Positions 18,344 to 26,909 of a stretch of 64,000 nt of DNA are shown in pieces. The DNA comes from Anaerovibrio lipolyticus DSM 3074 (GTDB taxonomy: Bacteria; Bacillota; Negativicutes; Selenomonadales; Selenomonadaceae). Position 1 is the first letter of the stretch. Every line of letters starts with the position of its first letter. The translations under genes and the position numbers were made by a program. Under the pieces are notes generated by a model, which had not been told where the DNA came from, did not search any database, and saw nothing but the letters and a program-made list of their open reading frames with translations. The stretch lies in NCBI RefSeq assembly GCF_900141865.1, contig NZ_FQYW01000012.1, positions 50,510-114,509 on the forward strand, given 5' to 3'.

Positions 18344-18810
18344 TGCTTTGCCCATTTTGTAATAAAGAGGATAGCAGGGTAATAGATTCCAGAGCAGTGG
18401 ATGATGGTCGTGCTATCAGAAGGCGCCGTGGCTGCCCTCATTGTGGCAAAAGATTTACTACCTTCGAGACAGTGGAGCAGCTGCCCCTGATGGTTGTAAA
18501 GCATGATGGCAGTCGTCAGGTCTTTGACCGTAACAAGCTGTTGAACGGTCTTATCCGTTCCTGTGACAAGCGGGATAAATCACTGGAAAGTGTGATGATT
18601 CTTGCTCATGATATTGAGCAGGACATACATCGGGAATTTGAGCAGGAGGTTCCATCCAAGGCTATTGGTGAAATTACGTTGAAGCATCTAAAGAATTTTG
18701 ACCAGGTAGCCTATATCAGATTCGCCTCCGTATATAGGAAATTCTCTGATATAAACAGCTTCCGCCATGAGCTGGATGTGCTTTTGGCAGACGATGATAA
18801 AAATGATTAA
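18343..18810 (+). CDS. nrdR: Transcriptional repressor NrdR
   Basis: The 155-residue protein has the N-terminal zinc ribbon (CPFC near residue 3 and CPHC near 31, with RRRRG between) and an ATP-cone domain starting VVKHDGSRQVFDRNKL. NrdR senses ATP/dATP and represses ribonucleotide reductase genes at NrdR boxes. The genes it would regulate are not in this window. Translation is probably coupled to ygiQ, since the start and stop codons overlap. Confidence 0.96.
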   Translation: MLCPFCNKEDSRVIDSRAVDDGRAIRRRRGCPHCGKRFTTFETVEQLPLMVVKHDGSRQVFDRNKLLNGLIRSCDKRDKSLESVMILAHDIEQDIHREFEQEVPSKAIGEITLKHLKNFDQVAYIRFASVYRKFSDINSFRHELDVLLADDDKND

Positions 18811-18833
18811 ATGATTAAGATGGAGGAAAATAC

Positions 18834-20567
18834 TTGTCCTGGAGATTGAAGGAACAGCTCAAAAATATGCTGGCAGAAGAATCTGGATACTATATTTATC
18901 ACGCTGGTGGCAGAACCAGGGTGGCTTTGTTGTATCCAAATTCCTATTTTGTGGGTATGTCCAATCTGGGCCTTCATATCGTATACAGATTACTAAATCA
19001 GCGTGACGATACTGCCTGTGAGCGGGGGTTCCTGCCGGAAAAACGTCAGCAGGATGAGTATATAAAGCATAGGGTCCAGCTTATGACCATGGAAACCCAA
19101 AGTGCGGTTTCCACCTTTGATATTGTGGCCTTTGTTATGTCCTTTGAAATGGATTATTTCAACATTTTAAGGATGCTGGAGCTGGGGAAGATAAAGCTGT
19201 TGGCCACAGAGCGTGGGGAAATGGATCCCTTGGTAATTGCTGGTGGTCCTTGTGCCACCTTTAATCCCGAGCCTATGAGTCCCTTTGTGGATGCCTTTAT
19301 TATCGGTGAAGGCGAGGCTGTTATGCCCACCTTTATGGATACATATAACAGGGCAAGAGGTGAGGGCTTTTCCAAGGAAGAAATCCTTTCGATTTTGGCA
19401 AAAATACCAGGAGTGTATGTGCCTTCACGCTATGAAGTAAGCTATGGACAGGATGGGTATGATACTCAGATAAAACCAGTAGCTGATGCTCCGGAAAGGA
19501 TATGCCGTCAGTGGCAGGAAAACCTCGATGAATATCCTGGTGAGACGGCAATTTACACAGAAAATACGGAATTTAACCTTCATTTGGTGGAAATTGCCAG
19601 AGGCTGCGGCCGTCATTGCCGATTCTGTATGGCTGGCTATTGCTTTAGAAGACCCCGCAATCGCTCATTGGAAGCCATTGAGAAAATGCTGGTGGCGGCC
19701 AAGGAAAAGGGGCGCCGTGTAGGACTGATGGGAGCAGCAATTTCTGATTATCCTGAAATTGATCAGCTTTGTAGGGAAATCCTTGGGGATGGACTCAGTA
19801 TGTCGGTGGCTTCATTTAGGGCAGATTCCGTTACCCAGGAGCTGGTGGACTCACTTGCTGCCAGTGGCTTGAAAACCTTGACCATGGCTCCAGAGGCCGG
19901 CAGTACCCGCATGAGGGCTGTTATAAATAAGGGCATTGAGGAGGAACATCTCTTGAATGCCATGAGCATGGGAATCAAGGCTGGTATACGAAATTTTAGA
20001 CTGTATATTATGATTGGTCTTCCCGGAGAAGAACCATCGGATATTCAGGGCATCATAGATATGGCCGTAAAGCTGAAGGATTTTATGGAAGCAAAGGGGG
20101 CCACAGGCCGTCTTACCCTAAGCATAAACCCATTTATTCCCAAGCCCTTTACTCCCTTTCAATGGTCTCCTATGGCACCAATAAAATATATTCAGGGTGC
20201 TCTAAAGGAAATCACCAATGCTCTGAGAAAGCGGCATAATGTTGAGGTCATTGCTGAGTCCCCACGGGATGCTTATGTTCAGGCGGTCTTGGCCAGGGGA
20301 AACAGAAAAACTGGCCAATATCTTTTGGAAGCCTATGAAAATGGTGGCAGCAAGGCTATGAAATCTGTATTGAAAAGCCATAAGCTGTCTATGGAGGATT
20401 TGGTAAGTCATCCCGTATCCTTTGACAATATCCTTCCATGGGATATACTTGATATGGGCTTTACCAAGGATTATCTTAAAAAAGAATTAATAGAGTCACA
20501 GCAGGAAAAGCCAAAGCACACAATTCAGTGCTTTGATGGTTGTAAACGCTGTGGCGTCTGCAAATAG
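18834..20567 (+). CDS. TIGR03960-type B12-binding radical SAM protein
   Basis: The 577-residue protein has an N-terminal B12-binding-like region and a radical-SAM motif GCGRHCRFC (Cys258, 262, 265). It ends in a Cys-rich tail CFDGCKRCGVC, as in the TIGR03960 family. I use TTG 18834 because TGGAGGA lies eight bases upstream and no ATG fits. In many Bacillota this gene is followed by a TIGR03936/DUF2344 gene and rng; here the next gene is pgeF, so the usual partners are missing locally. The reaction is unknown. Confidence 0.85.
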   Translation: MSWRLKEQLKNMLAEESGYYIYHAGGRTRVALLYPNSYFVGMSNLGLHIVYRLLNQRDDTACERGFLPEKRQQDEYIKHRVQLMTMETQSAVSTFDIVAFVMSFEMDYFNILRMLELGKIKLLATERGEMDPLVIAGGPCATFNPEPMSPFVDAFIIGEGEAVMPTFMDTYNRARGEGFSKEEILSILAKIPGVYVPSRYEVSYGQDGYDTQIKPVADAPERICRQWQENLDEYPGETAIYTENTEFNLHLVEIARGCGRHCRFCMAGYCFRRPRNRSLEAIEKMLVAAKEKGRRVGLMGAAISDYPEIDQLCREILGDGLSMSVASFRADSVTQELVDSLAASGLKTLTMAPEAGSTRMRAVINKGIEEEHLLNAMSMGIKAGIRNFRLYIMIGLPGEEPSDIQGIIDMAVKLKDFMEAKGATGRLTLSINPFIPKPFTPFQWSPMAPIKYIQGALKEITNALRKRHNVEVIAESPRDAYVQAVLARGNRKTGQYLLEAYENGGSKAMKSVLKSHKLSMEDLVSHPVSFDNILPWDILDMGFTKDYLKKELIESQQEKPKHTIQCFDGCKRCGVCK

Positions 20568-20594
20568 ATTTACGCAAAAGCGGTGTGATATTAT

Positions 20595-21413
20595 ATGAGT
20601 TTTTCCCTTGTATCAGGCAAATTGAAGAATCTGTGGATAGGAAAATTCTCCATTTTTTCGGAGGATTTGTTTGTTCATGGTATTTCCACAAGACATGGAG
20701 GTGTCAGCAAAGGTGCCTTTGAAGCTCTGAATCTAGGTCTTCATGTGGAGGATGAGCTTAACGATGTAAGACGAAATCGGGATATATTCTTTGAAGGACT
20801 GGAGCTTCCTAAGGGACAGGGGACCACCTGTCAGCAGGTTCATGGAAGCAAGGTGGTTAAAATTACCAAAGCCCAGGCGGGCAGCGGAATGTATAATTTT
20901 GAGGAATCCATAAAGGATGCGGATGGCCTCATTACTGATGAGCCGCGTGTTCCGTTGATGCTTTTCTTTGCGGACTGTACGCCGATTCTTATAGCAGACC
21001 CCGTACAAAAGGCTATTGGTGTGGCTCATGGGGGCTGGCGAGGTACAGTGGCTTCCATAGCTGCCAGAACCGTGGAGCTGATGGTAAAGGAGTATGGTTC
21101 AAAGCCGGAGAAGCTTCTGGCGGGTATTGGACCAGCCATCGGGCCTTGCTGTTATGAAGTGGGAACGGAAGTTATAAAGCAATTTAGGGATGCTTTTCCT
21201 GATTTTTATGATAAAATAATCATTGATGAAAAGGGTGGACAGCATCTTGATTTGTGGAAGGCCAACGAGCTTCAGCTAATAAAGGCTGGACTCAAACCGG
21301 AAAATATTGATGTAGCCGGTGTGTGCACCGCCTGCAATCATCGTCAGTTTTTCTCCTATCGTGCCGACAAGGGCAGGACAGGGCGGATAGCAGCGGTGCT
21401 GTCCATAAAATAA
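20595..21413 (+). CDS. pgeF: Peptidoglycan editing factor PgeF (YfiH/YlmD, laccase-fold)
   Basis: The 272-residue protein shows CQQVHGSKV, FADCTPILI, VAHGGWRGTV and GPCCYEVG, holding the His/Cys metal-site residues of the YfiH family. In E. coli this cytoplasmic enzyme removes wrongly incorporated L-Ser from muropeptide precursors; polyphenol oxidase and purine-nucleoside activities have also been reported for relatives. It opens the ylm-type division cluster pgeF-yggS-sepF-proC-ylmH. A palindromic repeat follows its stop. Confidence 0.92.
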   Translation: MSFSLVSGKLKNLWIGKFSIFSEDLFVHGISTRHGGVSKGAFEALNLGLHVEDELNDVRRNRDIFFEGLELPKGQGTTCQQVHGSKVVKITKAQAGSGMYNFEESIKDADGLITDEPRVPLMLFFADCTPILIADPVQKAIGVAHGGWRGTVASIAARTVELMVKEYGSKPEKLLAGIGPAIGPCCYEVGTEVIKQFRDAFPDFYDKIIIDEKGGQHLDLWKANELQLIKAGLKPENIDVAGVCTACNHRQFFSYRADKGRTGRIAAVLSIK

Positions 21414-21472
21414 TTGCCTTCCCCTGGAGGGGAAGGGGGACCGCTCATGTAGCTTGGAGCGGTGGATGAGGT
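21414..21472 (-). repeat. Interspersed palindromic repeat, copy B
   Basis: Read on the minus strand it begins ACCTCATCC, then a hairpin of ACCGCTC/GAGCGGT (21440-21463), then CCTTCCCC-TCCA-GGGGAAGG (21418-21437). This is the same block order as the copy at 2653-2692. It fills nearly all of the 78-bp gap between pgeF and yggS. Confidence 0.65.
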
Positions 21473-21491
21473 GCTTATAAAGGGTGATTAG

Positions 21492-22181
21492 ATGATATCG
21501 GAGAAGTTGAGAGAGGTTAAGGATAATATTGAGGCAGCCAAGGCCAAAAGGAGCTTTGACAAGGCTCAGGAGGTTCTTCTGATTGCCGTTACCAAAAATC
21601 ATGACATTTATGCTATGCGTGAAGCCATAGATGCTGGAATTACTGATATTGGAGAAAACCGTATCCAGGAAGCCAAGGAGAAGTTTGAAACTCTGGACAG
21701 GGATGTGACCTGGCATCTTATAGGTCATCTCCAGACTAACAAGGCCAAGCAGGCAGTTAAAATTTTTGATATAATTCATTCTGTGGACTCGTTGCATTTG
21801 GCAGAAGCCATAAATAATGCTGCTGCCAATATTGGTAAAATTCAAAAGGTTTTGGTCCAGGTGAATCTCGCCAAGGAGGCTTCCAAGTCTGGAATATATG
21901 CCGAGGATATGGAGGAGCTGCTTTATAAAGTGGATGAAATGCCGAACCTTCAGCTCATGGGACTGATGTGTATTGCTCCAAACTATGAGAATGTGGAGGA
22001 TTGTCGTCCTTTATTTGCAAAAATGTACGAAATTTATAATCGCGTGAAGGAAATGAACTTCCGGACAGCGAATATAATATATTTGTCAATGGGTATGACT
22101 CATGATTATCAGATTGCTGTTGAGGAGGGCTCAAACATGGTTCGGGTTGGAACCGGAATTTTTGGGCCAAGACAGTACTGA
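21492..22181 (+). CDS. YggS-family pyridoxal-phosphate homeostasis protein
   Basis: The 229-residue single-domain alanine-racemase-fold protein contains LIAVTKNHD with the PLP lysine, GENRIQEAKEKF, WHLIGHLQTNKAK, and SMGMTHDYQIAVEEGSNMVRVG. Members bind PLP and buffer its concentration without a known catalytic reaction. It equals YlmE in the division cluster next to sepF, a conserved position in Bacillota. Confidence 0.94.
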   Translation: MISEKLREVKDNIEAAKAKRSFDKAQEVLLIAVTKNHDIYAMREAIDAGITDIGENRIQEAKEKFETLDRDVTWHLIGHLQTNKAKQAVKIFDIIHSVDSLHLAEAINNAAANIGKIQKVLVQVNLAKEASKSGIYAEDMEELLYKVDEMPNLQLMGLMCIAPNYENVEDCRPLFAKMYEIYNRVKEMNFRTANIIYLSMGMTHDYQIAVEEGSNMVRVGTGIFGPRQY

Positions 22182-22217
22182 GGTGTAGCTTGATATTTAA
22201 TTGAGGAGGAACATCCT

Positions 22218-22748
22218 GTGGGTAAGATAGATTCTTTTTTGGAAAAGATTGGCATTAAGGACACAGATGGGGAGGAAGTGCTTTTGGATACTGTTGAGGA
22301 GGAAGAAGTGGACAGACCGGTGCCTCCGAGAGCCAAGCCTGCTGAACCTGTCAGCTTTGGTTCCCGCCGTAGTATGCATGATAGAAAGGTGATAAATATG
22401 GGGTCTGATTCTGTATCCATCCGTGAAGGAGGTGCAGCTGCCACTATGGCCAATACCATGATGAAGGTAGTTGTTATTAATCCAAAGAATATTGATGATT
22501 GTCAGCAGATTGCCAACTGCCTAAAGGAAAAGCGGCCTGTTGTGATCAATTTGGAAAATGTTGAGGAGCCTACAGCTGTCCGCATTATTGATTTTATAAG
22601 TGGAACAATCTATGCCATTGATGGTGCTGTAAATAAAATCAGTCGCAATGTATGGCTCTTTGCGCCAAAGAATGTAAATATTGCTGTAAGTCAGCAGAAC
22701 CATGGCCTGAATAATATGCCATGGGAGCCAAATAACAATAATAAATGA
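22218..22748 (+). CDS. sepF: Cell division protein SepF (canonical copy)
   Basis: The 176-residue protein has the SepF plan: an N-terminal amphipathic membrane-targeting segment (MGKIDSFLEKIGI), an acidic/proline linker, and a C-terminal domain with VVVINPKNIDDCQQIANCL and IIDFISGTIYAIDGAV. SepF anchors FtsZ filaments to the membrane and supports septum formation. The start is GTG 22218 with GAGGAGGA upstream. A second, divergent SepF lies at 45460. This copy is in the conserved ylm position. Confidence 0.94.
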   Translation: MGKIDSFLEKIGIKDTDGEEVLLDTVEEEEVDRPVPPRAKPAEPVSFGSRRSMHDRKVINMGSDSVSIREGGAAATMANTMMKVVVINPKNIDDCQQIANCLKEKRPVVINLENVEEPTAVRIIDFISGTIYAIDGAVNKISRNVWLFAPKNVNIAVSQQNHGLNNMPWEPNNNNK

Positions 22749-22792
22749 TGAATATTTTAATAAATTTAAACTAAGAAGGGCTGGTGTCTGAC

Positions 22793-23596
22793 ATGAAAAT
22801 TGGATTTATCGGTGGCGGAGCAATGGGAGAGGCTCTCCTGTCCGGAGTATTGTCTAATGGTTCGTTGGCTCCAAAGGACGTATTTGTTTCAGAAATCAGG
22901 GAAGACAGATGTCAGGAGCTAAAGGATAAGCATGGCGTCAATGCTGTCACTGACAATGATTTTGTCAAAAATGCAGGGCTTGACATATTGATTTTGGCTG
23001 TTAAGCCTCAGGTAGCTACCGATGTAATGACATCATTGAAGGGCAAGGTGTCAGATGATGTTTTGGTGGGCTCCATTGTGGCAGGTCTTCCTATTAAGAC
23101 CTTGGAGAAGTATTTTCCATCTAATCCTATTGTGCGCATCATGCCTAATACACCATTGGCAGTTGGCGAGGGTATGTCCGCTTATGCCAGAAATGAGCGT
23201 GCCTTCGGCAAAGCAACTGTCAAGGCCATTAGAGATATTCTCTATGCTTGTGGTCAGGCTGTTGAGGTTAAGGAAAGCATGATGGATGCGGTTACTGGAC
23301 TTTCCGGCAGTGGTCCCGCTTATGGCTTCCTTATGATTGATGCTATGGCAGATGGCGGCGTGGCAGCAGGTCTTCCACGTCAGACAGCTATTTTGTTGGC
23401 AGCTCAGACATTGCTTGGAGCTGCAAAGATGGTGGTGGAAACCGGAAAGCATCCTGATGTGCTGCGTGACCAGGTTACCAGCCCAGCAGGAACAACTATT
23501 GCAGGCGTTCGTGTAATGGAACAGCAGGGGGTACGTGGTGCCCTTATTGATGCGGTACTTGCTGCTACTGAACGCTCAAAGGAATTGGGGAAATAA
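22793..23596 (+). CDS. proC: Pyrroline-5-carboxylate reductase
   Basis: ProC reduces 1-pyrroline-5-carboxylate to proline with NAD(P)H. The protein shows the Rossmann motif IGFIGGGAMGEALL at its start, VKPQ, RIMPNTPLAVGEG, and the C-terminal VTGLSGSGPAYGF and VTSPAGTTIAGV signatures. ATG 22793 matches the family start; GTG 22784 is a possible in-frame alternative closer to AAGGG. It occupies the slot usually held by ylmG between sepF and ylmH. Length (267 residues) is normal. Confidence 0.94.
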   Translation: MKIGFIGGGAMGEALLSGVLSNGSLAPKDVFVSEIREDRCQELKDKHGVNAVTDNDFVKNAGLDILILAVKPQVATDVMTSLKGKVSDDVLVGSIVAGLPIKTLEKYFPSNPIVRIMPNTPLAVGEGMSAYARNERAFGKATVKAIRDILYACGQAVEVKESMMDAVTGLSGSGPAYGFLMIDAMADGGVAAGLPRQTAILLAAQTLLGAAKMVVETGKHPDVLRDQVTSPAGTTIAGVRVMEQQGVRGALIDAVLAATERSKELGK

Positions 23597-23604
23597 TTTA
23601 AGGT

Positions 23605-24399
23605 ATGGCAGGTTCTGAACAAAAAGAAAAGATTATTAGATATTATAAAGGAACTGAAGGCGCTGATACTGCTGTAAAGCTGGTAGATATGGCCGAGCAG
23701 GTAATGCGCAGTCAGAAGTTCCGTATTAGCGGTTTTTTGGACCTTTATGGCCAGGAGATTGCTGAAACTGTTGTGGCCAACTATCCAGGTATCAGATTGG
23801 AATTTAATGGCGGCTATCAGGGAGCTGAACGCCAGCGGGCCATGTTTATTGATGAAAGTTTCGGCGGGAGTCCCGGATTTGATATTGTGGTTATCAAGGC
23901 CACCTGGAATGGTGAATATGAGCATATTGGCCACCGCGATGTTCTAGGCTCTATTATGGGGCAGGGCATTGAACGGGATCGTATTGGCGATATTCTCATG
24001 GGTGGTGCCACAGCCCGTATTTTGGCAGATAAAACCATGGGGGCTTATCTCATAGATAATCTTACCCAGATTGGTCGCACCGGAGTATCCTGTGTTGAAG
24101 ATGATCTGGCCAATATTACACCAAAGGAAGAGAACTGCAAGGAAATTCGGGCTACAGTTGCCTCCCTTAGAGTTGATTCCATTGCCGCCGCAGGCTATGG
24201 CTCATCCCGTAGTCGTGCCGCTTCTGATATTGCGGCAGATAAGCTGAAGCTTAATTGGCAACAGGTAAAGAATGCTTCCCAGTCCGTTAAGGAGGGGGAT
24301 GTTCTCTCCATGCGTGGCCGTGGACGCCTTGAGGTGGTTGAGGTTCGTGGAACCACCAAAAAAGGTCGCATTGGTGTATTGTTAAAACGATATATTTGA
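23605..24399 (+). CDS. YlmH-family S4-domain RNA-binding protein
   Basis: The 264-residue protein matches YlmH: an N-terminal region with RISGFLDLYGQEIAE and RLEFNGGYQGAERQRAMF, a middle HRDVLGSIMGQGIERDRIGDI segment, and a C-terminal S4 RNA-binding domain from about residue 185 (LNWQQVKNASQSVKEGDVLSM). Work in Bacillus ties YlmH to stalled-ribosome rescue/quality control. It ends the first part of the division cluster; a terminator follows at 24408. Confidence 0.92.
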   Translation: MAGSEQKEKIIRYYKGTEGADTAVKLVDMAEQVMRSQKFRISGFLDLYGQEIAETVVANYPGIRLEFNGGYQGAERQRAMFIDESFGGSPGFDIVVIKATWNGEYEHIGHRDVLGSIMGQGIERDRIGDILMGGATARILADKTMGAYLIDNLTQIGRTGVSCVEDDLANITPKEENCKEIRATVASLRVDSIAAAGYGSSRSRAASDIAADKLKLNWQQVKNASQSVKEGDVLSMRGRGRLEVVEVRGTTKKGRIGVLLKRYI

Positions 24400-24407
24400 G
24401 ATTTTTC

Positions 24408-24431
24408 AGCCACCTTCGGGTGGCTTTTTTA
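24408..24431 (+). terminator. Intrinsic terminator after ylmH
   Basis: Seven-pair stem AGCCACC/GGTGGCT with a TTCG tetraloop, followed by a run of T. Confidence 0.92.
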
Positions 24432-24528
24432 TTACATAGTTTGCAGGAGATTAATTTTTTTTGACGAAGTACATAACGTAAAATGTTTATATCAAAGCAA
24501 GTATCATATTTGAAAGGTGGAATATTAG

Positions 24529-25328
24529 ATGCTGGTAAGTACCGAAATAAAGGATCGTATTGCTTATATTAAAATGCAGAATGGGAAGCATTATAATTGT
24601 CTTAGTGAAGAAATGTGCCTGGAATTGATTGAGGCCATAAAAAAAGCTATTCCTTGAAATGTGTTGGTATTGTCATAAAAGCAGAAGTGAATCGTAATGT
24701 GTGGAGTGCAGGCCACGACATCAAGGAGCTGCCTGTAGACGGCAGTGACCCATTGGCCTTTAATGTGCCTATGGAGGAGCTGCTGCGAGAGGTGCAGGAT
24801 GTGCCTATTCCCGTTATCGCCTGTGTGGATGGCACAGTTTGGGGAGGTGCCTGTGATTTGTGCCTTTCCTGTGACATGATTGTCAGCTCCAAGGCTTCCA
24901 CCTTTGCCATTACCCCGGCCAAGATTGGTATTCCATATAACGCATCGGGTTTAATTCACTTTATTAATCAGTTGGGTATGAACAAGGCCCGTGAAATGTT
25001 CTTTCTGGGGACTCCAATTGAGGCAGAGGATGCTTTGAATGTAGGTCTTATAAATCATGTGGCAGATGATAGCGAAGCTCTGGAAAAACTTTTGGAGGAG
25101 CATTTTTTGGCACCGCTGCGCCGCAACAGCATCCTTTCCGTCAGTGCTATTAAGCGCCAGTTCCGTATTTTATCAAGGGCAGCAACTGTAATCAGTGCAG
25201 AAAACTTTGAACGTATTAACTATTATCGTCAGAAGGTATATAGTGGTGATGATTACAAGGAGGGAATTAACTCCTTCCTGGAGAAACGGCCACCACAGTA
25301 TAAGGGCAAGGCTTCAGATTTGGATTGA
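24529..25328 (+). pseudogene. Frameshifted methylmalonyl-CoA decarboxylase (enoyl-CoA hydratase family)
   Basis: ATG 24529, preceded by AAAGGTGG, opens a frame that stops at 24655-24657 after 42 codons. The rest of the protein continues in the -1 frame to 25328 with VWSAGHDIKELP, GTVWGGACDLCLSCDMI, ITPAKIGIPYNASG and a terminal SFLEKRPP. These match methylmalonyl-CoA decarboxylase (ScpB/YgfG) end to end, including the HDI-ELP and GxVWGGA motifs of the active site. The switch falls at a run of seven A (24639-24645) in the arrangement A-AAA-AAA. One added A, or a -1 slip, restores a normal-length protein of about 266 residues. It could be a mutation, a sequencing error, or programmed slippage. 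A TTG at 24654 has no ribosome-binding site. Confidence 0.8.
25308..25326 (+). repeat. 19-bp direct repeat, left copy
   Basis: AAGGCTTCAGATTTGGATT, forming the last coding bases of the decarboxylase gene. The identical sequence recurs at 27099-27117, bracketing four redox genes. Confidence 0.9.
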
Positions 25329-25373
25329 GTAGTGAAAGTTATATATTGTTTTAATATACGGGAGGATGCTAAT

Positions 25374-25919
25374 ATGCAAAAATTCTTCAAACTAACGAGT
25401 ATGGCCATGATTGTGTTGGCAATGCTGCTGCTGTCTGCGGGCTGCCTGGCTGAAAATGCCACATCTTCAAATCAGGGAGCTGCCAAGCTAAATAAGTTTC
25501 CTGACTTTAAAACGGTTGATTTGGCAGGAAATGTTGTTACCCAGGATATCTTTAAGTCAAAAAAAGTAACTGTAGTCAATATTTGGGGAACCTTCTGTCC
25601 ACCATGCATTGGCGAAATGCCGGAGCTGGGGAAGTGGGCTGGACAAATGCCGGCAGATGCTCAAATTATTGGTATCGTCTGCGATGCTAGAGACAAAAAT
25701 GATAAAGAAACCATAGACGAGGCCAAAAAAATTACTGCCAATGCTAATGCCAAATTTGTGAATATTGTACCGGATGAGGGCATCATGAGTTATCTTGATA
25801 GTGTTGATGCGGTACCAACAACTATTTTTGTGGATTCCGATGGTAATATCATTGGCGAGACTGTGGTAGGGGCAGACGTAGCCAAATATAAGGAGCTTTT
25901 GAAGAGGTATCTTAAGTGA
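25374..25919 (+). CDS. TlpA/ResA-like thioredoxin-fold lipoprotein
   Basis: The 181-residue protein has a lipoprotein signal with lipobox LSAGC (Cys24) and a thioredoxin-fold domain with the redox pair in WGTFCPPC (Cys75, Cys78). It should sit on the outer face of the cytoplasmic membrane and reduce or exchange disulfides, as TlpA and ResA do. ATG 25374 follows GGGAGG; the frame extends upstream to 25332 without a ribosome site. It is the first of four overlapping genes with a CXXC mini-protein and a membrane polyferredoxin. The stop overlaps the next start. Confidence 0.9.
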   Translation: MQKFFKLTSMAMIVLAMLLLSAGCLAENATSSNQGAAKLNKFPDFKTVDLAGNVVTQDIFKSKKVTVVNIWGTFCPPCIGEMPELGKWAGQMPADAQIIGIVCDARDKNDKETIDEAKKITANANAKFVNIVPDEGIMSYLDSVDAVPTTIFVDSDGNIIGETVVGADVAKYKELLKRYLK

Positions 25920-26056
25920 TGACGGTGGTAAAAAAACGGCTGATCCTTTTATTGGTAGCCGTGACCAGCATATTTTTCGGTGTGTGGCGAGGCGAAGTGT
26001 CCTTGATTTTTCAAAAGGCCATTCGCGTTTGCATGGAATGTATAGGATTGGGGTGA
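25919..26056 (+). CDS. CD1871A-type CXXC motif-containing mini-protein
   Basis: The 45-codon gene starts on the last base of the preceding stop (TGATG). It encodes a basic N-terminus, one hydrophobic helix (LILLLVAVTSIFFGVW), an RGE motif and a terminal AIRVCMECIGLG with the CXXC pair. This matches the small CD1871A family, found between TlpA-like proteins and 4Fe-4S membrane proteins in Clostridia and Negativicutes. The role is unknown. The helix and CXXC suggest a membrane-bound redox shuttle or assembly factor for its neighbours. The four-base spacing to the next start supports one operon. Confidence 0.82.
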   Translation: MTVVKKRLILLLVAVTSIFFGVWRGEVSLIFQKAIRVCMECIGLG

Positions 26057-26060
26057 GGGT

Positions 26061-26909
26061 ATGGGCTTCACCTTTGGCTTCCGCCGCAGATTCGTGCAGA
26101 TAATGACGACATGTCTCACCAACTGGGAACTAACCAACCTGCTTTCTGGGAAAATCTACAAAGGGCCGGGGAAAAATCTCTGTGCTCCGGGGCTGAACTG
26201 TTACTCCTGTCCCTCGGCAACACTTTCTTGTCCAATTGGTGCCTTGCAGACTGTGGGAGGAACCTCAGGCTTTGGCATAAGCTTTTATGTCAGCGGCTTT
26301 CTTTTGTTGCTGGGAGTGGTGATGGGACGGTTTGTGTGCGGATTTCTCTGCCCATTTGGTTTTTTCCAGGAATTGCTGCATAAGCTTCCCTTGCCTAAGA
26401 AGAAATTGTTTCCACCATTGATATATGGCAAATATATTATTTTGATGTTTTTTGTTTTACTGGTTCCCTTATGGGGCGGTGCTTATGACAATAAAGGGAT
26501 ACCAGCTTTTTGTGAGTATATTTGTCCAGCGGGGACTTTGGAAGGTGCTGTTCCGCTTTTGCTGACTCACCCGGAATTTAGACAGGCTGCCGGAATGCTG
26601 TTTGCCTGGAAATTTCTGCTTTTAATTGGTGTGGTAATCGGCTGTATGACGACCTACCGCTTTTTTTGCAAGGCCCTTTGTCCATTGGGGGCTATTTATG
26701 GCTTAATGAATCCAATTAGTCTTTATCGGCTGCGCTTGGCAGAGCAGCGTTGTACAGCATGTGGTATATGCCGTGGGAGCTGTCCTATGGATATTAATCC
26801 TGCCCGGCAGACTTCTTCTGCTGAATGTATAATGTGCGGTAAATGTATAGAGGCCTGCCCTCATAATGCTTTGTATTTGGGCAGGGAAAACAAGGAGAGA
26901 TGTTGTTGA
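26061..26909 (+). CDS. Membrane 4Fe-4S polyferredoxin (NapH/YccM-like)
   Basis: The 282-residue protein has about four or five membrane helices with cytoplasmic Cys motifs of the NapH/CcoG-like type (CGFLCPFGFFQELL and CKALCPLGAIYGL). It ends in a two-cluster ferredoxin domain, CTACGICRGSCP and CIMCGKCIEACP. An early CAPGLNCYSCP-x5-CP motif is also present. It probably carries electrons across the membrane to the thioredoxin-like lipoprotein upstream. The start overlaps nothing but lies 4 bp after the CXXC mini-gene, and the stop overlaps the next ATG. Confidence 0.88.
   Translation: MGFTFGFRRRFVQIMTTCLTNWELTNLLSGKIYKGPGKNLCAPGLNCYSCPSATLSCPIGALQTVGGTSGFGISFYVSGFLLLLGVVMGRFVCGFLCPFGFFQELLHKLPLPKKKLFPPLIYGKYIILMFFVLLVPLWGGAYDNKGIPAFCEYICPAGTLEGAVPLLLTHPEFRQAAGMLFAWKFLLLIGVVIGCMTTYRFFCKALCPLGAIYGLMNPISLYRLRLAEQRCTACGICRGSCPMDINPARQTSSAECIMCGKCIEACPHNALYLGRENKERCC

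Noticed and set aside
24654..25328. An independent short enoyl-CoA hydratase starting at TTG 24654
   Set aside because: It lacks a ribosome-binding site and the first beta strand of the fold, which is supplied by the preceding frame with a good start at 24529. A frameshifted single gene fits better.
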